From: Lomentospora prolificans
Taxonomy: Eukaryota; Ascomycota; Sordariomycetes; Microascales; Microascaceae
Assembly: GCA_029532625.1 (NCBI GenBank)
Contig: JARFXM010000004.1
Coordinates: forward strand, 3,782,001-3,846,000
Reading direction: 5' to 3'
Length of the DNA: 64,000 nucleotides
Part shown: piece by piece, positions 34,873 to 46,097 of the stretch
How the letters are laid out: each line of letters starts with the position of its first letter
How positions within the stretch are numbered: the first letter of the stretch is position 1
Translations under genes and position numbers: made by a program
The notes under the pieces: generated by a model
Database searches by the model: none
Told to the model about the DNA's origin: nothing
Seen by the model: only the letters and a program-made list of their open reading frames with translations

Positions 34873-36374
34873 GGTCTCTGCTAATGACGAAAGCGAAGCT
34901 CACGCGGGATTTATGGAACTCTATAATACTGCTGCTCGCTGCCAGCAATTATTGGGCTATGCGACAGTTTTTGGATTCACTTTTACACTCTGATCCACAA
35001 ACGCACAATTTGAATATCAGACGGAAGGGATCGCCTGGAGTATATATCTCTAAAACTACTGGGACGAAATCCAAGAATCAGGATCGGTCGAAACCATCTT
35101 CGTCAGCCCAGTCCACCAAAAAAGAATGACATCAACAATGATGGGTTAATATACGTTGAGTGGCACGGGAGGGAAATAACCGGATGTCCGCCGACCTCGG
35201 GCCGCGATTGATGATCCTTACTCGATGTGCCCGAGCTTACACAAAGCTGGCGCCGCCCTTGTGAGTTTTGGGGGGGAGGGGCTTTATGTTGAAAACGACA
35301 CCAAGCAAAGTTAAACACGCGTCTCACAACCACCTGAGCCCGCTAGCTCGCTTTCTGTTCTACCTCTCAACGAGACCAGCCAGTCTCACATCTTCCGCGT
35401 GGGAAGCCAGCTGGATCCGGTATGCAGGGGTTCGGATGCTGATGCGCTGTCATGTGTGGTCGCACAGCATTGGCTTTTGGGACGAATCTTTAGCACCGCT
35501 GGAGAAGGAAAAGGAGAAAAGGAGAAAGGGAAGCACTCGGGGCGGGTTTTCCTGTTGTCGAGATCTAGGGACTCGGGACCAAGACGCCTGATTCTGAACC
35601 CTTTCGCTGTCTTCGACTCAGCCCCCTCACCGAACCCCGAAGCACCCTTGAAGAGTCTTGCGTTGAGCCTCGCTCGCGTATCTTTTGATCAAGACCGAAA
35701 GAAGGGAAAAAAAAAAAAAAACCACCTCCTGGCTGGAAAAACTGGGTTGCCTCCAAGTGCCTACCCTCCGGAACCGTTTATATCTAGACGCCACACTTTT
35801 ACTTAGTCGGGACAGTCGTGCGTTGGCAACATACATACGCCTGCGCGATTCTGATTCTCTTCCACGTTCTTTTCTCGTTCTAAGTAAGTCTAAAGGGGGT
35901 ATAGCGAACGACTGTGGCAAGTTCTGTAGCCATGATACTGTGTACTTCCGAGTAACTCCTGGACCCAGATGAAGGGAGACGGAAGAAAATATGTGCTAAC
36001 GGCAGGAAGTAGAGGGTAAAAGAATGAGAAGAACAAAAAAACCTAGAATGCCACCCCTTTCCGAGTCTTCTCCATTAGAAAGCCTGGTACATGAGTCGAC
36101 AAACTGACTGCGTGCTCCTGCGAACTTGGCGTGCTCGTGTAAGGAGTGCTTGCTGCCTTCTAAAGTCAGGATCCATAACCGATTAACGCCCAAGTGCACT
36201 CTTCGAACCCTGTGAGATCCTCTCTATAGTGAGAACATGCAAATACCCTGAAAATCCCATATGTACTACCCCCTCTCCTTCTCCTAAACCTTATATGCAG
36301 ATAGAGTGTGTAAAACAATGGAGACGAGCGCGAGACCCGAGAGTGCCGAACAATGTAACATGTCGACTGTCGCA
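34873..36374. other. Intergenic, 1.5 kb between GH17 and aspartic protease genes
   Basis: Promoter of the GH17 gene plus 3' flank of the protease gene. Purine-rich run near 35505-35530 and an A-rich tract at 35706-35720. No gene is seen. Confidence 0.6.
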
Positions 36375-37868
36375 TTACACGAGCCACGCAAGTGCTTGCT
36401 CCGCGGCTACGAGGCCGACGGAGAGCCACATGCCTCGACGGTAGATCATGTTTCGACCAGCAGCGCTGTCTTCACCGTCTCCGCCGCTGCTGTTACCCTT
36501 GCTTTCCGTTCCAGATCCGACGATATCGCTCTTCGAACATTCGCCCTCGAACCGGGCAGCCGCATCGGTACCAGCGGGGACCTCCTGTAGGTTGGAACCG
36601 CAGTTGGCGTACTGCGCAAAATGAATAGCGGGGCTTTCGAGATCAAAGACGGCTAGAAAAAAAAAGTGGTATCAGTAAGAGAGGAGTAAAAAAGACTGGA
36701 TAGATCGTCGAAACAGGGTCATACCATAAGTAGATCGTAGGAACGAAGCTCCGAGAAGGTAAGAATTATCGTTCTCGGCCATGGCACCTAGGGCGCAAGT
36801 GCCATCCCGAAGCTCCCATATGAACTCATCTAGAGATACGTGGATGGTGACGTTGTTGAAGGTGAAATCCACGGAACCTTTTTGGCCGCAAGGTACGAGG
36901 TAAAGGTCATAATCAGACCTGTACTCGGCGTTCAAGTCCTGCGCAAGACCCTTGACTACATCTGCTGGGAGGTAGCTGAGGGTGGCCCCGGTATCAAAGA
37001 AAACAGCGAGGTTCTTGTCCATGTACGTCTTGGAGTTGCCACTGTCATCGGTAAGGCCAATCCCAGTCAACGTCACCCAGAATCTGTAGAGGTCTTCTCC
37101 GTTCTGCGGGCCTAGGATTCGCTCGGTATGAAGCTTGCCAGAGAACTTCTTGGTGTCGAGACCGCCGAAAGTGATCAGCCCGCTATCCGCAGCTTCTTCC
37201 TTTGCGCCCAGAGCGACCCCAAATAAACGAGTGTCAATGACGCCCTGGTCGACAAGCGCATCGACAAAGTTGTCGTAATCAAGGTTGAGGCCATTGCCAA
37301 AGCTCAAGCCGAGGATGCCGTGGCTCATTTGGTTCGTCTCAGTCGCAACACCAAAGCGGAGGGAGTGGAGAGAGACGTCGGAGTTGGGAAGGGCAACGTC
37401 ATCCGTGACATAACGAATGGTAGCATCACCAAGACCATACCGTAGGGTCTTACCACGGTTGCTAATCACGACAGTCGAAGATTTGTCGGGATCGTAGTAA
37501 TCACTGGAGAAGCATTCGCTCTGCTGCGGGAGCGACGAGGCTGTACGGCAGTCTGGGTTCACCCAAAGTTCAGAAGAGCCGGTGTCCATAATCACTTTGA
37601 CAGTCTGGCCCGGAGTGCCAAGGTCGAGCTCAATCATGTACGCGACAGACGAGTAGTTGAATATCTGCGCATCGGTGTCGTCGGCTCGTCGTACCCGCCG
37701 CCTTTCGACCGTCTCGTCGTGTTGCTCGTGTCTAACGGGAAAGGAGAGCATGCGTGGAGGAACAATGGCAGCGTCATCAGAGGCGAGATCGGTCCTCGGT
37801 ACGAAAGCTCCAAGAGCAAAGGCTCCGTAGAGCCCTACAAGGATGGTAGAGAGCCTTAATCTCGCCAT
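36375..37868 (-). CDS. Secreted pepsin-like aspartic protease, probably GPI-anchored (yapsin/Opsb-like)
   Basis: Two exons, 37868-36725 and 36652-36375, 473 aa; intron 36653-36724 (gtatga..tctag). Family A1 protease with both catalytic motifs intact: DTGSSELW (Asp95) and DTGATLSYL (Asp292). It has a signal peptide (MARLRLSTILVGLYGAFALG), a short propeptide ending in the dibasic run RRRVRR (57-61), a likely kexin site, and family blocks GILGLSFGN, LITFGGLD and YLLGASFLRSTYAVFDLE. After the catalytic domain comes a Gly/Ser-rich stretch and a hydrophobic end (GMWLSVGLVAAEQALAWLV), which suggests a GPI anchor, though the tail is only moderately hydrophobic. An unspliced reading of exon 1 would end in unrelated residues; the splice restores the conserved AVFDLE. 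I took the ATG at 37868 (aaaatggcg), since the open frame upstream of it reads as untranslated leader. Confidence 0.92.
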
Positions 37869-39862
37869 TTTTAGATGTGGTATTTTGGATATCGAAGTCG
37901 GGACTGATTCGAGGGAGGTGGTGGAAAGTGGAAAGGAGTCCGTCCTGCAGGGTGAATGAAGTGCCGAAAGGGCCGGTTCAAGGATAAACAAAAAGAGAAG
38001 CAAGTCCCCAAAAAATATAAAACAGAAGAAGGAAAGAAGAGGGAGGACAATAATATAGATCAGTGTGTATCGTGCCAAGCTAACCTCCGAACGAGTTGGA
38101 TTGTTGTATCGGGCAGTGCAGACTGTTGATCTCCTTGATGATCTACAGTGAACCCGTGGAGCTTCTTGGGTCTTTGCCAAGGTCCCGCTTCTAACCTGGT
38201 TTTGAGTTTAATTGTTCTTCAAAATGCGTGGACACTGCGCTGCAAGGGGCAAGCAAGGGGGGTTGTCATTTAGGACAATATATATCTTCAAAAACCCGGG
38301 GGCCTCCTTCCCAAAGCGTATTTCTCAATTATACATGAAGAAAGGGAAAAGAGAAGAAGAATAAAGAGCCGAGAAGTAGTTTAAACATCAAATCCGTCGA
38401 ACTTCTTTTCCTTAGTAAAACCTAGCTTTCCTTGGTGGAGGCATGGACCCAATTTCCTTGATCTGAACCAAGGGAGACGGAGGCACAGACGGAGGAGTTG
38501 GATGTATCACTTCGGTCCATCCACCTCGGTCCACCCACAGATCCAGAGGGAGGCGTTAAACGTACTTTCTGATCCAGAACGCTGGCTCGCTCTCAGTGCT
38601 CTTTGGCTGATTTCTGGAGCGACTAAAGCCTAGCGCTGGCCTAAAACGGGGCGCGGACGGGACGGGTGCTCCGACGTGCGTAATTCTCCATGTCAGCTCG
38701 TGGCTCACAGGCCCCTCGAGGTCCTGAAATGGAGGTTTCCCAGCACCCAGAAAGCATTCCTTTTCTGGCGTAGCATTATTACCCAATACGAACCGAAGCT
38801 GAAATGGGACACTGCCAGCGAGCGGCTCAGTGTTTCAAAATCTGAAGTTATCCTCTATGAAGGAAAACCACGCCCTTTCATGTGGTTCGGGATCTAGGAA
38901 ACTCAGATTTAACAGCTGAATTATATCAGACGTCGCTCAGAGCGATTTGAACTAGATTGATGGACGCTGTGCTATCCGTCGTTGCCGGATGCCTCAAACT
39001 TGTTGGAGGCATTACGTGGATGCACGCACAAATGGGGAATGACGCGTAAACCGAGACCATCAGGCGAGCATGGCGGTTCCCTGGAACAGCGGCTGACTGA
39101 GCTAGCACGCTGGCTGAACAAGCCAAGGGTTGTATTGGACTGACCAATGGCTTGGCAGCCTAACCTGACCAGGAAGAACGCTTACGAACTCGCGCCTTTT
39201 GGGAAGGGCAGCGTTCTTCTTAGTGCTCCCAAGTTTGTGTCTTCTTTTCCCTCCATTTTCGTTACTCGTTGGAGCTGAGAAATTGGATCAAGAAAGCCCC
39301 CTTCATCTCAACCATTCGCTGATGAGGGTAGGAAAGTCTGTTTTTGAACCCAGCCCAGCTTCCCCCCCCGGTCCGCATAATAAGGTAAATAGGACACCAG
39401 GAAAGGAAAATAAGAGATCTGGATCATGGGGATCTGAGCCGTACCGAGGGTCTGCCAATAGGGTAGGGCGAGCGAAATGCAGGGGCGGACTGGCGTCTGG
39501 GGGTTTCTTCTGCTGGCAGTGTTGACTCGCTTCGCTTTTTGCCATCGCATGAGCAAGTACGATCACGTGATACACAGTTCATCAGACATTCATCTTGTAC
39601 ATAGTAGGACGTTGTAACCTACAGTCAGCCCCCTTCAGCTGATGTCAACTGTTGGAAAAAGGAAGGGAATATCTTTCTTCCTTTGCCGAAGATTGGATGA
39701 CTAAGGTGGTTTGTCGCGTTCTTTCAAATACAGATAATTCACGTGATTGATTAGTCACTCGGTCTAAGCCAACTTAGCCGAGCCGGAGGTTCAGCCAACA
39801 TCATCTCCATTGAAGACGATAACCATCCTCCACTCATTTAATCTCCATCAGTATCAATCACA
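37869..39862. other. Intergenic, 2.0 kb between protease (leftward) and ATP7 (rightward) genes
   Basis: Divergent promoter region. It contains two TCACGTGA palindromes close to ATP7 (listed separately). No gene is seen. Confidence 0.6.
39563..39746. promoter_or_regulatory. Two TCACGTGA palindromes (bHLH/Cbf1-type) upstream of ATP7
   Basis: Perfect 8-bp palindromes at 39563-39570 and 39739-39746, 293 and 117 bp upstream of the ATP7 ATG by their right ends. CACGTG with flanking T/A is the core of Cbf1-type bHLH sites in fungi; Cbf1 is linked to respiratory genes in yeasts. Function here is inferred. Confidence 0.4.
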
Positions 39863-40696
39863 ATGGCCGCAGTAAGTAGCTCTCTGTCTCTAATTTGAAA
39901 ACTAGAGATATACCTCTGGCGCGCTTTTTGTCTTGCCATTACCGGACGTCAATTGGCGCGTCGGGTTGACGGGCCTCCTCAAACTCTGCAGTTGGGCACG
40001 AGCTAATTTTTTCCCGCTCTTCGTGACAGCGAAGCGCAGCGCTCAAGCTCGACTGGGCCAAGGTCACGACCTCCCTCGGCCTCCGCGGCCAGACGGTAAC
40101 CTCGCTCCATGCCTTCAAGAAGCGAAACGAAGACGCCCGCCGCAAGCTCCAGACCCTCCAGGAGCAGGCCACCGAGGTCGATTTCGCCCAATACCGTTCG
40201 GTCCTCAAGAACCAGGCCGTCGTCGACGAAATCGAGAAGCGATTCAAGTCTTTCAAGCCCGCTACCTACGATGTCAGTAGGCAGATCAAGGCCATTGAGG
40301 CCTTCGAGGTTGAGGCGGTAAAGAATGCCGAAGCCACCAAGGACAAGGTTACAATGGAGCTCCAGGACCTCGAGAAAACCCTGAAGAACATTGAGACTGC
40401 TAGGCCGTTCGAGGATCTCACAGTGGTACGCAATATCCGTTATTCCGGATGGTTCCACGCCACTCGCCGCAGCGCACATATCATTCCGTGGATACTAACT
40501 CGGATGTTTTTAGGACGATGTTGCCGCCGCCGAGCCTTCCATCGACGAGAAGACCGCTCAGCTCGTTTCCAAGGGCCGCTGGGTCGTTCCTGGATACAAG
40601 GTACGGCATATTGCGTTCCCGCCTTTCCCTTCTCTTGTCAACATGTTGTCCTAACTCTCCCTCTAGGAGCGCTTCGGCGACCTCTCGGTTCTCTAA
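39863..40696 (+). CDS. ATP7: Mitochondrial F1Fo-ATP synthase subunit d
   Basis: Peripheral-stalk subunit d of ATP synthase. Four exons: 39863-39871 (only Met-Ala-Ala), 40030-40425, 40514-40600 and 40667-40696, 173 aa, the usual length. The first intron is 158 bp, the longest recognised in the window, and follows a 9-nt coding exon, a layout seen in fungal ATP7 genes. Family segments are RSAALKLDWAKVTTSLGLRG, SLHAFKKRNEDARRKL, VDFAQYRSVLKNQAVVDEIE, SFKPATYDVSRQIKAIEAFE, ETARPFEDLTVDDV and the C-terminal LVSKGRWVVPGYKERFGDL. The protein acts on the matrix side; no long cleavable presequence is seen, as expected for this subunit. Two TCACGTGA sites lie in the promoter. Confidence 0.95.
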
Positions 40697-42741
40697 ACAG
40701 TTGATCGCCCCGTTTCCTATATGTGTTGCTACTACTATAGCATTGTAGATAAAGGAAGTTAGATGCACAGGAGGAAGGAAGCGAATGTTGATGTATTTTT
40801 GACCCCATAACAACATCGCCAAGTGCCCTTTTGTATTGCCTTTTCTCGGTTCTATTTACAAACTCGGCGTGATAATTTGTGTGTCTGTATGTGCGTATGT
40901 GCGTGTCTCTCCTCCAATGCTTCTATTTCGGAGGGAAGTAAGATAGATGATGGGAAAGACTAAGGTGTGTGAGTTGAAATATTGACGATTTGCCCTGCCC
41001 TTCAGAGGTGAGCGGCGTTCTGCTTTTGATCAAGCTGGAGCCAAAAAGACTCGAAATGGAAGAAAGAGATTGCAGAGAAGCAACCAGGGCGGGCGTTGAG
41101 ATTAGGGCGGTCTCGGTCCCCAGGGGTTCATGCCCAACAACTGCGGTGTCACGTCGATGAGGCGAGGCCTGGTTGAGGTGATCCGACTCGGTGTACCAGA
41201 TGGACTCAAGATCCCGCGGCTGCTCAGCATTCCCTACTCCCTGCTCCTCTCGTCCTTGTTGTCGCCCTCACCCTTGCCTCATCGTTCTTTACCGGCCGAA
41301 TTTCAAACCTATCGCGGGCTTATAAAGTGATGACTCGGCGATGATGAGGTCTGACCGAGGCAGTCGTCGGGTTCCTACGTCAGGCATGATGCGCCAAAGG
41401 TGGGTGTGGTCCGGGATGGTGGACTTCCAGGGTGAGCTGATCTCCATTTGACGAGATCCCTGGAATGGCAAATTCCTCTCTGCAATTCTCGCTATCCTAA
41501 TCCTCTGCCCTGTTTTGGAACGTGAGGCGTGCTTTGGCCGAAAACAGTGCGCGAGACGGCGATCCGTCCCGTTTCTCAAAGGCTCTCTCAGCTTGGCTCA
41601 CTCTCAGCACCCCGATCCCTGGAGCCGGGCCGAGCTCATCAGTGCTTTCCCGTCCTTGGTCTCGCAATTCTCATAAGCATCATGTTATTGCGTCAGCTTG
41701 GACGAAATGCATCGGGGGTTTGGGACGGATGGTACGAGACATGAAGCTCTCTTCCATCTCACCGGCTCTTCTTATTACCCTATCTCACGCTCTCACACTC
41801 TAGCTTCTAGTTCGGTCCGCCCAGGTTCTGAATCATCTGCCGTTCCGGTTTCCTCTCTGAGCTTACCCTGCCCCGACTCGATGACCTGTAACAACTTTCA
41901 TCCTCTCTTTTTTCTTTTACTTTGGAGAGGGGAAAGCGGAGAGTATACTTCGGTACAAAGCAACGAGATCTGCAGATGACTCTTGCGAGTCCCCGATATC
42001 TCGTACATACCGGCTACACCGAGCGATCGATGCCCGTGACCTTGACCCTGGTATTTGGGTCCACGGGTCGCACCTAGCATCGAAAATTATCTCACACTCC
42101 CTCCCTTGCATGGCCCATGATGCTGATGCTTTGGGAATTTGGGCTTGGGATTATTTTCGGGACCACTCTAACGAAAAGGGCGCCACCACCACCAATCCGG
42201 AGGGTTTGACCAGGGCTAAACCAATGTTACCTGGTCCTCGGGTTCTCCACCCTCGCAACGCCTTCTACCAAATCCAGCCTATGTGTGCATACAGACAGAA
42301 TCCAGATGCAACCTGCGGTGCACGGCTTACGGCGCGCAGGCTCGGTACAGCCTGCGCAGACACACCAGCCAGCAGTGTTCGAAAGCCAGCGACGCTGGCT
42401 AGACAGTGGTAGCCATCCATGTAGCAAAGTGGCTGTAATAGCATGAGCACCGGATCGTCCACATCAAATTATCCCTATAACACAAACAATCCGCAACGCT
42501 TTTGTACTCTCACCTCTTGAGTACTTCTCTGGGCCGCGAGGACAGATCTCGCAATCCTCCCAGGGCACTGCTGGTTTCTCATTCCTTTTTCTTTAACTTT
42601 TCTTGTCCTCTAGTATTCTCCTACACCCCTGCTCATCTCCTTGTACTCCTCCATACGATATCATACTAGTTGGAACCAAGGCGTGGTAGGGGAATAATAA
42701 AAAGAAAAAAGGCTTGGCGCCTAGGTTCCTACGCGATTGGG

Positions 42742-42744
<3 letters not shown>

Positions 42745-42779
<35 letters not shown>
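42745..42779. repeat. T35 homopolymer
   Basis: Thirty-five consecutive T bases, followed 72 bp later by a C13 tract at 42851-42863. The true length may differ from the assembly because such runs are error-prone. Confidence 0.85.
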
Positions 42780-43622
42780 CGCCATCCATTCGATCTGGGG
42801 CTTCTGGGGTCTCTGTCATACCAGTACATCTCTCGACTAATACCTTCGCACCCCCCCCCCCCCTTGCTCGCTTCTACACCAAGGGATGGGATAGGGGTGG
42901 GTGGTTGACCAGAGCTGGGCCTAACCCAGTTTAGTCCATCTTATTCGACCGACCTCTCACCGTTTCTCAAACAAAACAGAACAGGACGAAACAAGCTGAG
43001 AGGCGAGAGAGAGATCGATAAGAGATTCGCCCGGGAGACGGAAGAACAAGGCGAGCTCCGGGGACTTGTGTGCGGTCACAAAAGAGAGAGGGAGAGCCAG
43101 CTATACGATCCAAGCTAAGCTTTCGGCCCTCGTCTCACCCCTCTAGGGACTTGACCTGCCTTGCCTTCCTTCCACCACTACCCACTTCCGCGCCTCTCCA
43201 GGGATCCCCATGGCGCTTTAGCGGGAAAGGTCGCCAAAAGAGAGGCCGTCAAATCGATCGAGCTCTTTGCTTTGTTTTTTGCCCCTCCCCCTTCCCCATT
43301 TCCCTTGTGTCTCTCCGGGTACGTGCGGTGAGTGAGGTAAAACAGACTGAGGAGGAGGCGGGAAGGAAAGTGGTTCGCCGAAAAAAAAAATTGGTCCTAA
43401 ACGAATCCTGGTGATCCATCCCCATGGTTCAGAAGATTGGGGAACCTCTTTACTCTACTTATACTTAGAAATCTCCGTCTTCCTCGTGCGAAGTACTCGC
43501 AGTGTCCCTGTCCATATCTATATATCCACTTCCGCCCCCGCCCTCTCCTCTCAAGGCAAGACTTTGATCCAAGGACCACGGTCTGATCTTCCGGACACAG
43601 AACGAATATACAAGCGCCTACG

Positions 43623-43654
43623 TCACCTTTCGCCTACTTCACCTTTCGCCTACT
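43623..43654 (+). repeat. Perfect 16-bp tandem duplication
   Basis: TCACCTTTCGCCTACT occurs twice back to back, about 110 bp upstream of the hydrolase ATG, in its presumed 5' leader. It is probably a recent slippage duplication. Confidence 0.9.
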
Positions 43655-43764
43655 TACATCCCCCCTCTCAACAAACAGTTGCCAGGATATACACTCAGAC
43701 TCGCGGGAGCAACAAGCAACAGGAACAACCCATCAGAGGCGTGCAGGACCAAGGAAGGGACAGC

Positions 43765-44790
43765 ATGCCTTCAGCCACCTTAAGATCCCTCGTCGCTGAG
43801 GTCCCTCCGCCTCTCGATCCTGCCTGGGTAGAGTACGAGAAAGAGCACCTCAAGCCTACCGGTCCAAAGAAGAAGAAGAGCTACGAGGCCCCAACCGCGG
43901 TGGAGTTGCAGCTGGCCTATGCTCAAGAATGCCGTGACCTACATGCACGTATGATGGCCCCCGGAGCCCGGGATCACAACCTTTCAAAAGGCGTAGTCAA
44001 GACGCAGCTGGCGGCAACTTCCACGAAAGATGGTGCTACGATTCCAATATTGGCGTACACGCGCGAGGAGGACAGCGGGAAGGAACCGGACGTTGTCATT
44101 GTGTATTTCCACGGTGGCGGCCTCTGGGTGGGCGAGGCGGATAGCGAGGAGCCTTCGTGTCGGAGGTTGGCGCTGGCGGGGAATCATGCAGTGTACTCGG
44201 TGGGCTACAGGCTGATGCCCGAGTACTTTGCCAGCGTGTGCGTGTCAGATGCCCTGGACGGCTTCATGACGGTCCGGGAACGGGTCGGGAACAAGCCGAA
44301 ATTCGTCATCGTGGGTTCCTCGAGCGGGGGCCAGCTAGCCGCCCTCGTATCCCAGAGAGCTCCCAAGGGCTCCGTGGACGGCGTGCTGCTGCGGTCGCCC
44401 GTCACGAGCGACGTGTTCAGCGGCATCGAGTACGTTCCCGAGCGGCTGCGGGCCTACCACACCAGCGCATCGCAGGCCTTTGTCACGGCACTCGGGGGTT
44501 ACATGAAGAGGGCGGTGCCGCGGGACGGGCTCGCAAAGATGCCGCTCGAGGCGGACGAGGAGGAGCTCAAGGGACTGCCGAGGACGTGGATACAGGTGTG
44601 CACGAATGATACGCTCTACTCGGACGGTGTCTGCTACGCCATCGCGCTCGAAGAGGCAGGGGTCGACGTCAAGGTGTGCGTGGTGTCGGGGTGGCCGCAT
44701 ACGTTTTGGCTGCCGGCGCCGGAGCTGGATAGGGCTCTAGAGGCAGAGCTGGAGATGATAGATGGGCTGAGATGGATTTTGTCGGCGTAG
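43765..44790 (+). CDS. Alpha/beta hydrolase, HSL-type esterase/lipase
   Basis: Single exon, 341 aa. Alpha/beta-hydrolase fold-3 (hormone-sensitive-lipase group) with all expected parts: oxyanion-hole motif HGGGLW (116-121), nucleophile elbow VGSSSGG (Ser186), acid TNDTLYSDG (Asp282) and histidine GWPHTFW (His312). The spacing Ser-Asp-His fits the family. There is no signal peptide, so it is probably cytosolic. Substrate cannot be told; relatives hydrolyse short-chain esters or detoxify xenobiotics, and some sit in secondary-metabolite clusters, but no cluster genes are adjacent here. The start at 43765 (gcatgcct) precedes MPSATLRSLV; the frame is open further upstream, but that part looks like leader and contains a tandem duplication. 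The codons near the C-terminus are very GC-rich, like other conserved genes in the window. Confidence 0.9.
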   Translation: MPSATLRSLVAEVPPPLDPAWVEYEKEHLKPTGPKKKKSYEAPTAVELQLAYAQECRDLHARMMAPGARDHNLSKGVVKTQLAATSTKDGATIPILAYTREEDSGKEPDVVIVYFHGGGLWVGEADSEEPSCRRLALAGNHAVYSVGYRLMPEYFASVCVSDALDGFMTVRERVGNKPKFVIVGSSSGGQLAALVSQRAPKGSVDGVLLRSPVTSDVFSGIEYVPERLRAYHTSASQAFVTALGGYMKRAVPRDGLAKMPLEADEEELKGLPRTWIQVCTNDTLYSDGVCYAIALEEAGVDVKVCVVSGWPHTFWLPAPELDRALEAELEMIDGLRWILSA

Positions 44791-45246
44791 ATGCTGACTT
44801 GTTGAATTTTTTTTTTCTATTTTCTTTTCTCCGTGGGATTTTCGTCTAGCTTTCGGGGCGTCTTGTTCTTTCTTTGGCTTTTAGATTTCTCTCCCCCGTT
44901 GCTGAAAGAGCCCAGTTCCTTGTTATCTGCTTATCTACTGATTCATTCCTTGCCTTTTTTCTTCTTTCCGGCTTTCCTTCCATGTAGCTCATGACTTAGA
45001 ATTTATAGCTTCAAGCTCAACAGCTCAGCTCAAATGAGATGAAAACCATCCCCATGCGCAACGACCGCAACACACCCACAAGATCAGATCCCAGACTAAA
45101 AACCCTCACTCACTATGCTCACAGGAGACAAACCCAGCCCCAACTCATGAGCAGAAGAAGCGTCTAGAAGCCCCGAAATGGAAATTCCGCCAAACAGAAA
45201 AAAAGGAAACGAAAAAAAAAATATATATAATATATATATATACCAC
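44791..45246. other. 3' flank of hydrolase gene
   Basis: T-rich 3' flank of the hydrolase gene, then A-rich sequence with an (AT)n microsatellite at 45220-45242. No protein gene is seen. Confidence 0.6.
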
Positions 45247-45254
45247 AAAAAAAA
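45247..45254 (-). terminator. RNA polymerase III terminator
   Basis: Eight T residues on the minus strand, 5 bp beyond the 3' end of tRNA-Pro; a T-run of this kind ends Pol III transcription. Confidence 0.8.
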
Positions 45255-45259
45255 GAATG

Positions 45260-45349
45260 GGGGCCAACCGGGGATTGAACCCGGGACCTCTCGCAACTAA
45301 GCAGAGGGTGTTACCCTAAGCGAGAATCATACCACTAGACCATCGGCCC
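45260..45349 (-). tRNA. tRNA-Pro (AGG) with 18-nt intron
   Basis: On the minus strand the 90-nt gene folds as a tRNA: acceptor arms GGGCCGA / TTGGCCC (with G-T and A-T pairs), A box TGGTCTAGTGGTA, anticodon stem CTCGC/GCGAG with loop TT-AGG-GT, and B box GGGTTCAATCCCC. The anticodon AGG decodes proline CCU (and CCC when the A is modified to inosine). An 18-nt intron at about 45296-45313 lies one base 3' of the anticodon, the standard position, and is flanked by CTTAG on both sides, so its exact edges can shift by a base. CCA is not encoded. Discriminator base is C. Without the intron it is a normal 72-nt tRNA. Confidence 0.93.
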
Positions 45350-46097
45350 TTTTTCCTCCTTGGACAGAGATGCTTCGTGATGCGGTCCGCCTTAGCTTGC
45401 CCCATACAGTTTACTCGGGAGGAAAAAAAAGAAAAAGAAAAAAAAATTAAGAATTAATTTCGATGATAGAAGAAGTTCAGTGAAGATGGTGGGACGATGA
45501 GGGCTTCCCCACACTAGTTGCCACGGACTGCCAAGAAAGCCTGTCGTGTGGGCTGCAGGTTCGGGAATCTATCAAGTCGCCGCTGGTAGGATTCGGCGAA
45601 ATCACGGTCGTGGGTGCGCAAAGACCGGAGCTGGAGCTCCAACACATGAACTCGAATGCGGGCGGGTAGGTGCATGTGGAAATATCAGAGGATAACGGAT
45701 GCCTATAGTCAAAGATGATAAGATATCCGTCTTCCCACTAATAATTGATGTAAAACCGTTGATTGACAAGGCCGGGCGCTGGTTCCTTGACCGATAATAA
45801 GACATGAGCACATAACAACCGAACCTTGGAAATCAAAATTACACAATAAACTTTTGAACTCACGCCAAGGCCGAGATCGAATCAACGCAGCCGAAATTTC
45901 GGATTAATTAGAAATAGGGGTTGCCCGCTGGCCATTGTAGCTATAGCTTACACACATCAACTTACACGTATAATGACACAAAAGACAGGTTCAATGTCCC
46001 CCGACCTCGTCTCAGACACATGGGGTGGTAGAGAGGTAGGGTGAGAGGGAGAAAGAGACGGTATAGACGTCCTGAACAACCGCTCTTCTTCCCTGTA
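45350..46097. other. Intergenic between tRNA-Pro and WDR59 genes
   Basis: A-rich upstream flank of the tRNA gene (45421-45450) and 3' flank of the WDR59 gene. No gene is seen. Confidence 0.6.

Larger units (their letters stand above)
40697..43764. other. Intergenic, 3.1 kb between ATP7 and hydrolase genes
   Basis: No recognisable gene. It holds a T35 tract (42745-42779), a C13 tract (42851-42863) and a 2 x 16-bp perfect tandem repeat (43623-43654) in the hydrolase leader. A frame open upstream of the hydrolase ATG (from 43411) has no family-like sequence and is taken as leader. Confidence 0.55.

Noticed and set aside
43411..43764. N-terminal extension of the hydrolase
   Set aside because: The frame is open but shows no family sequence and contains a perfect tandem duplication, so it is better read as 5' leader.
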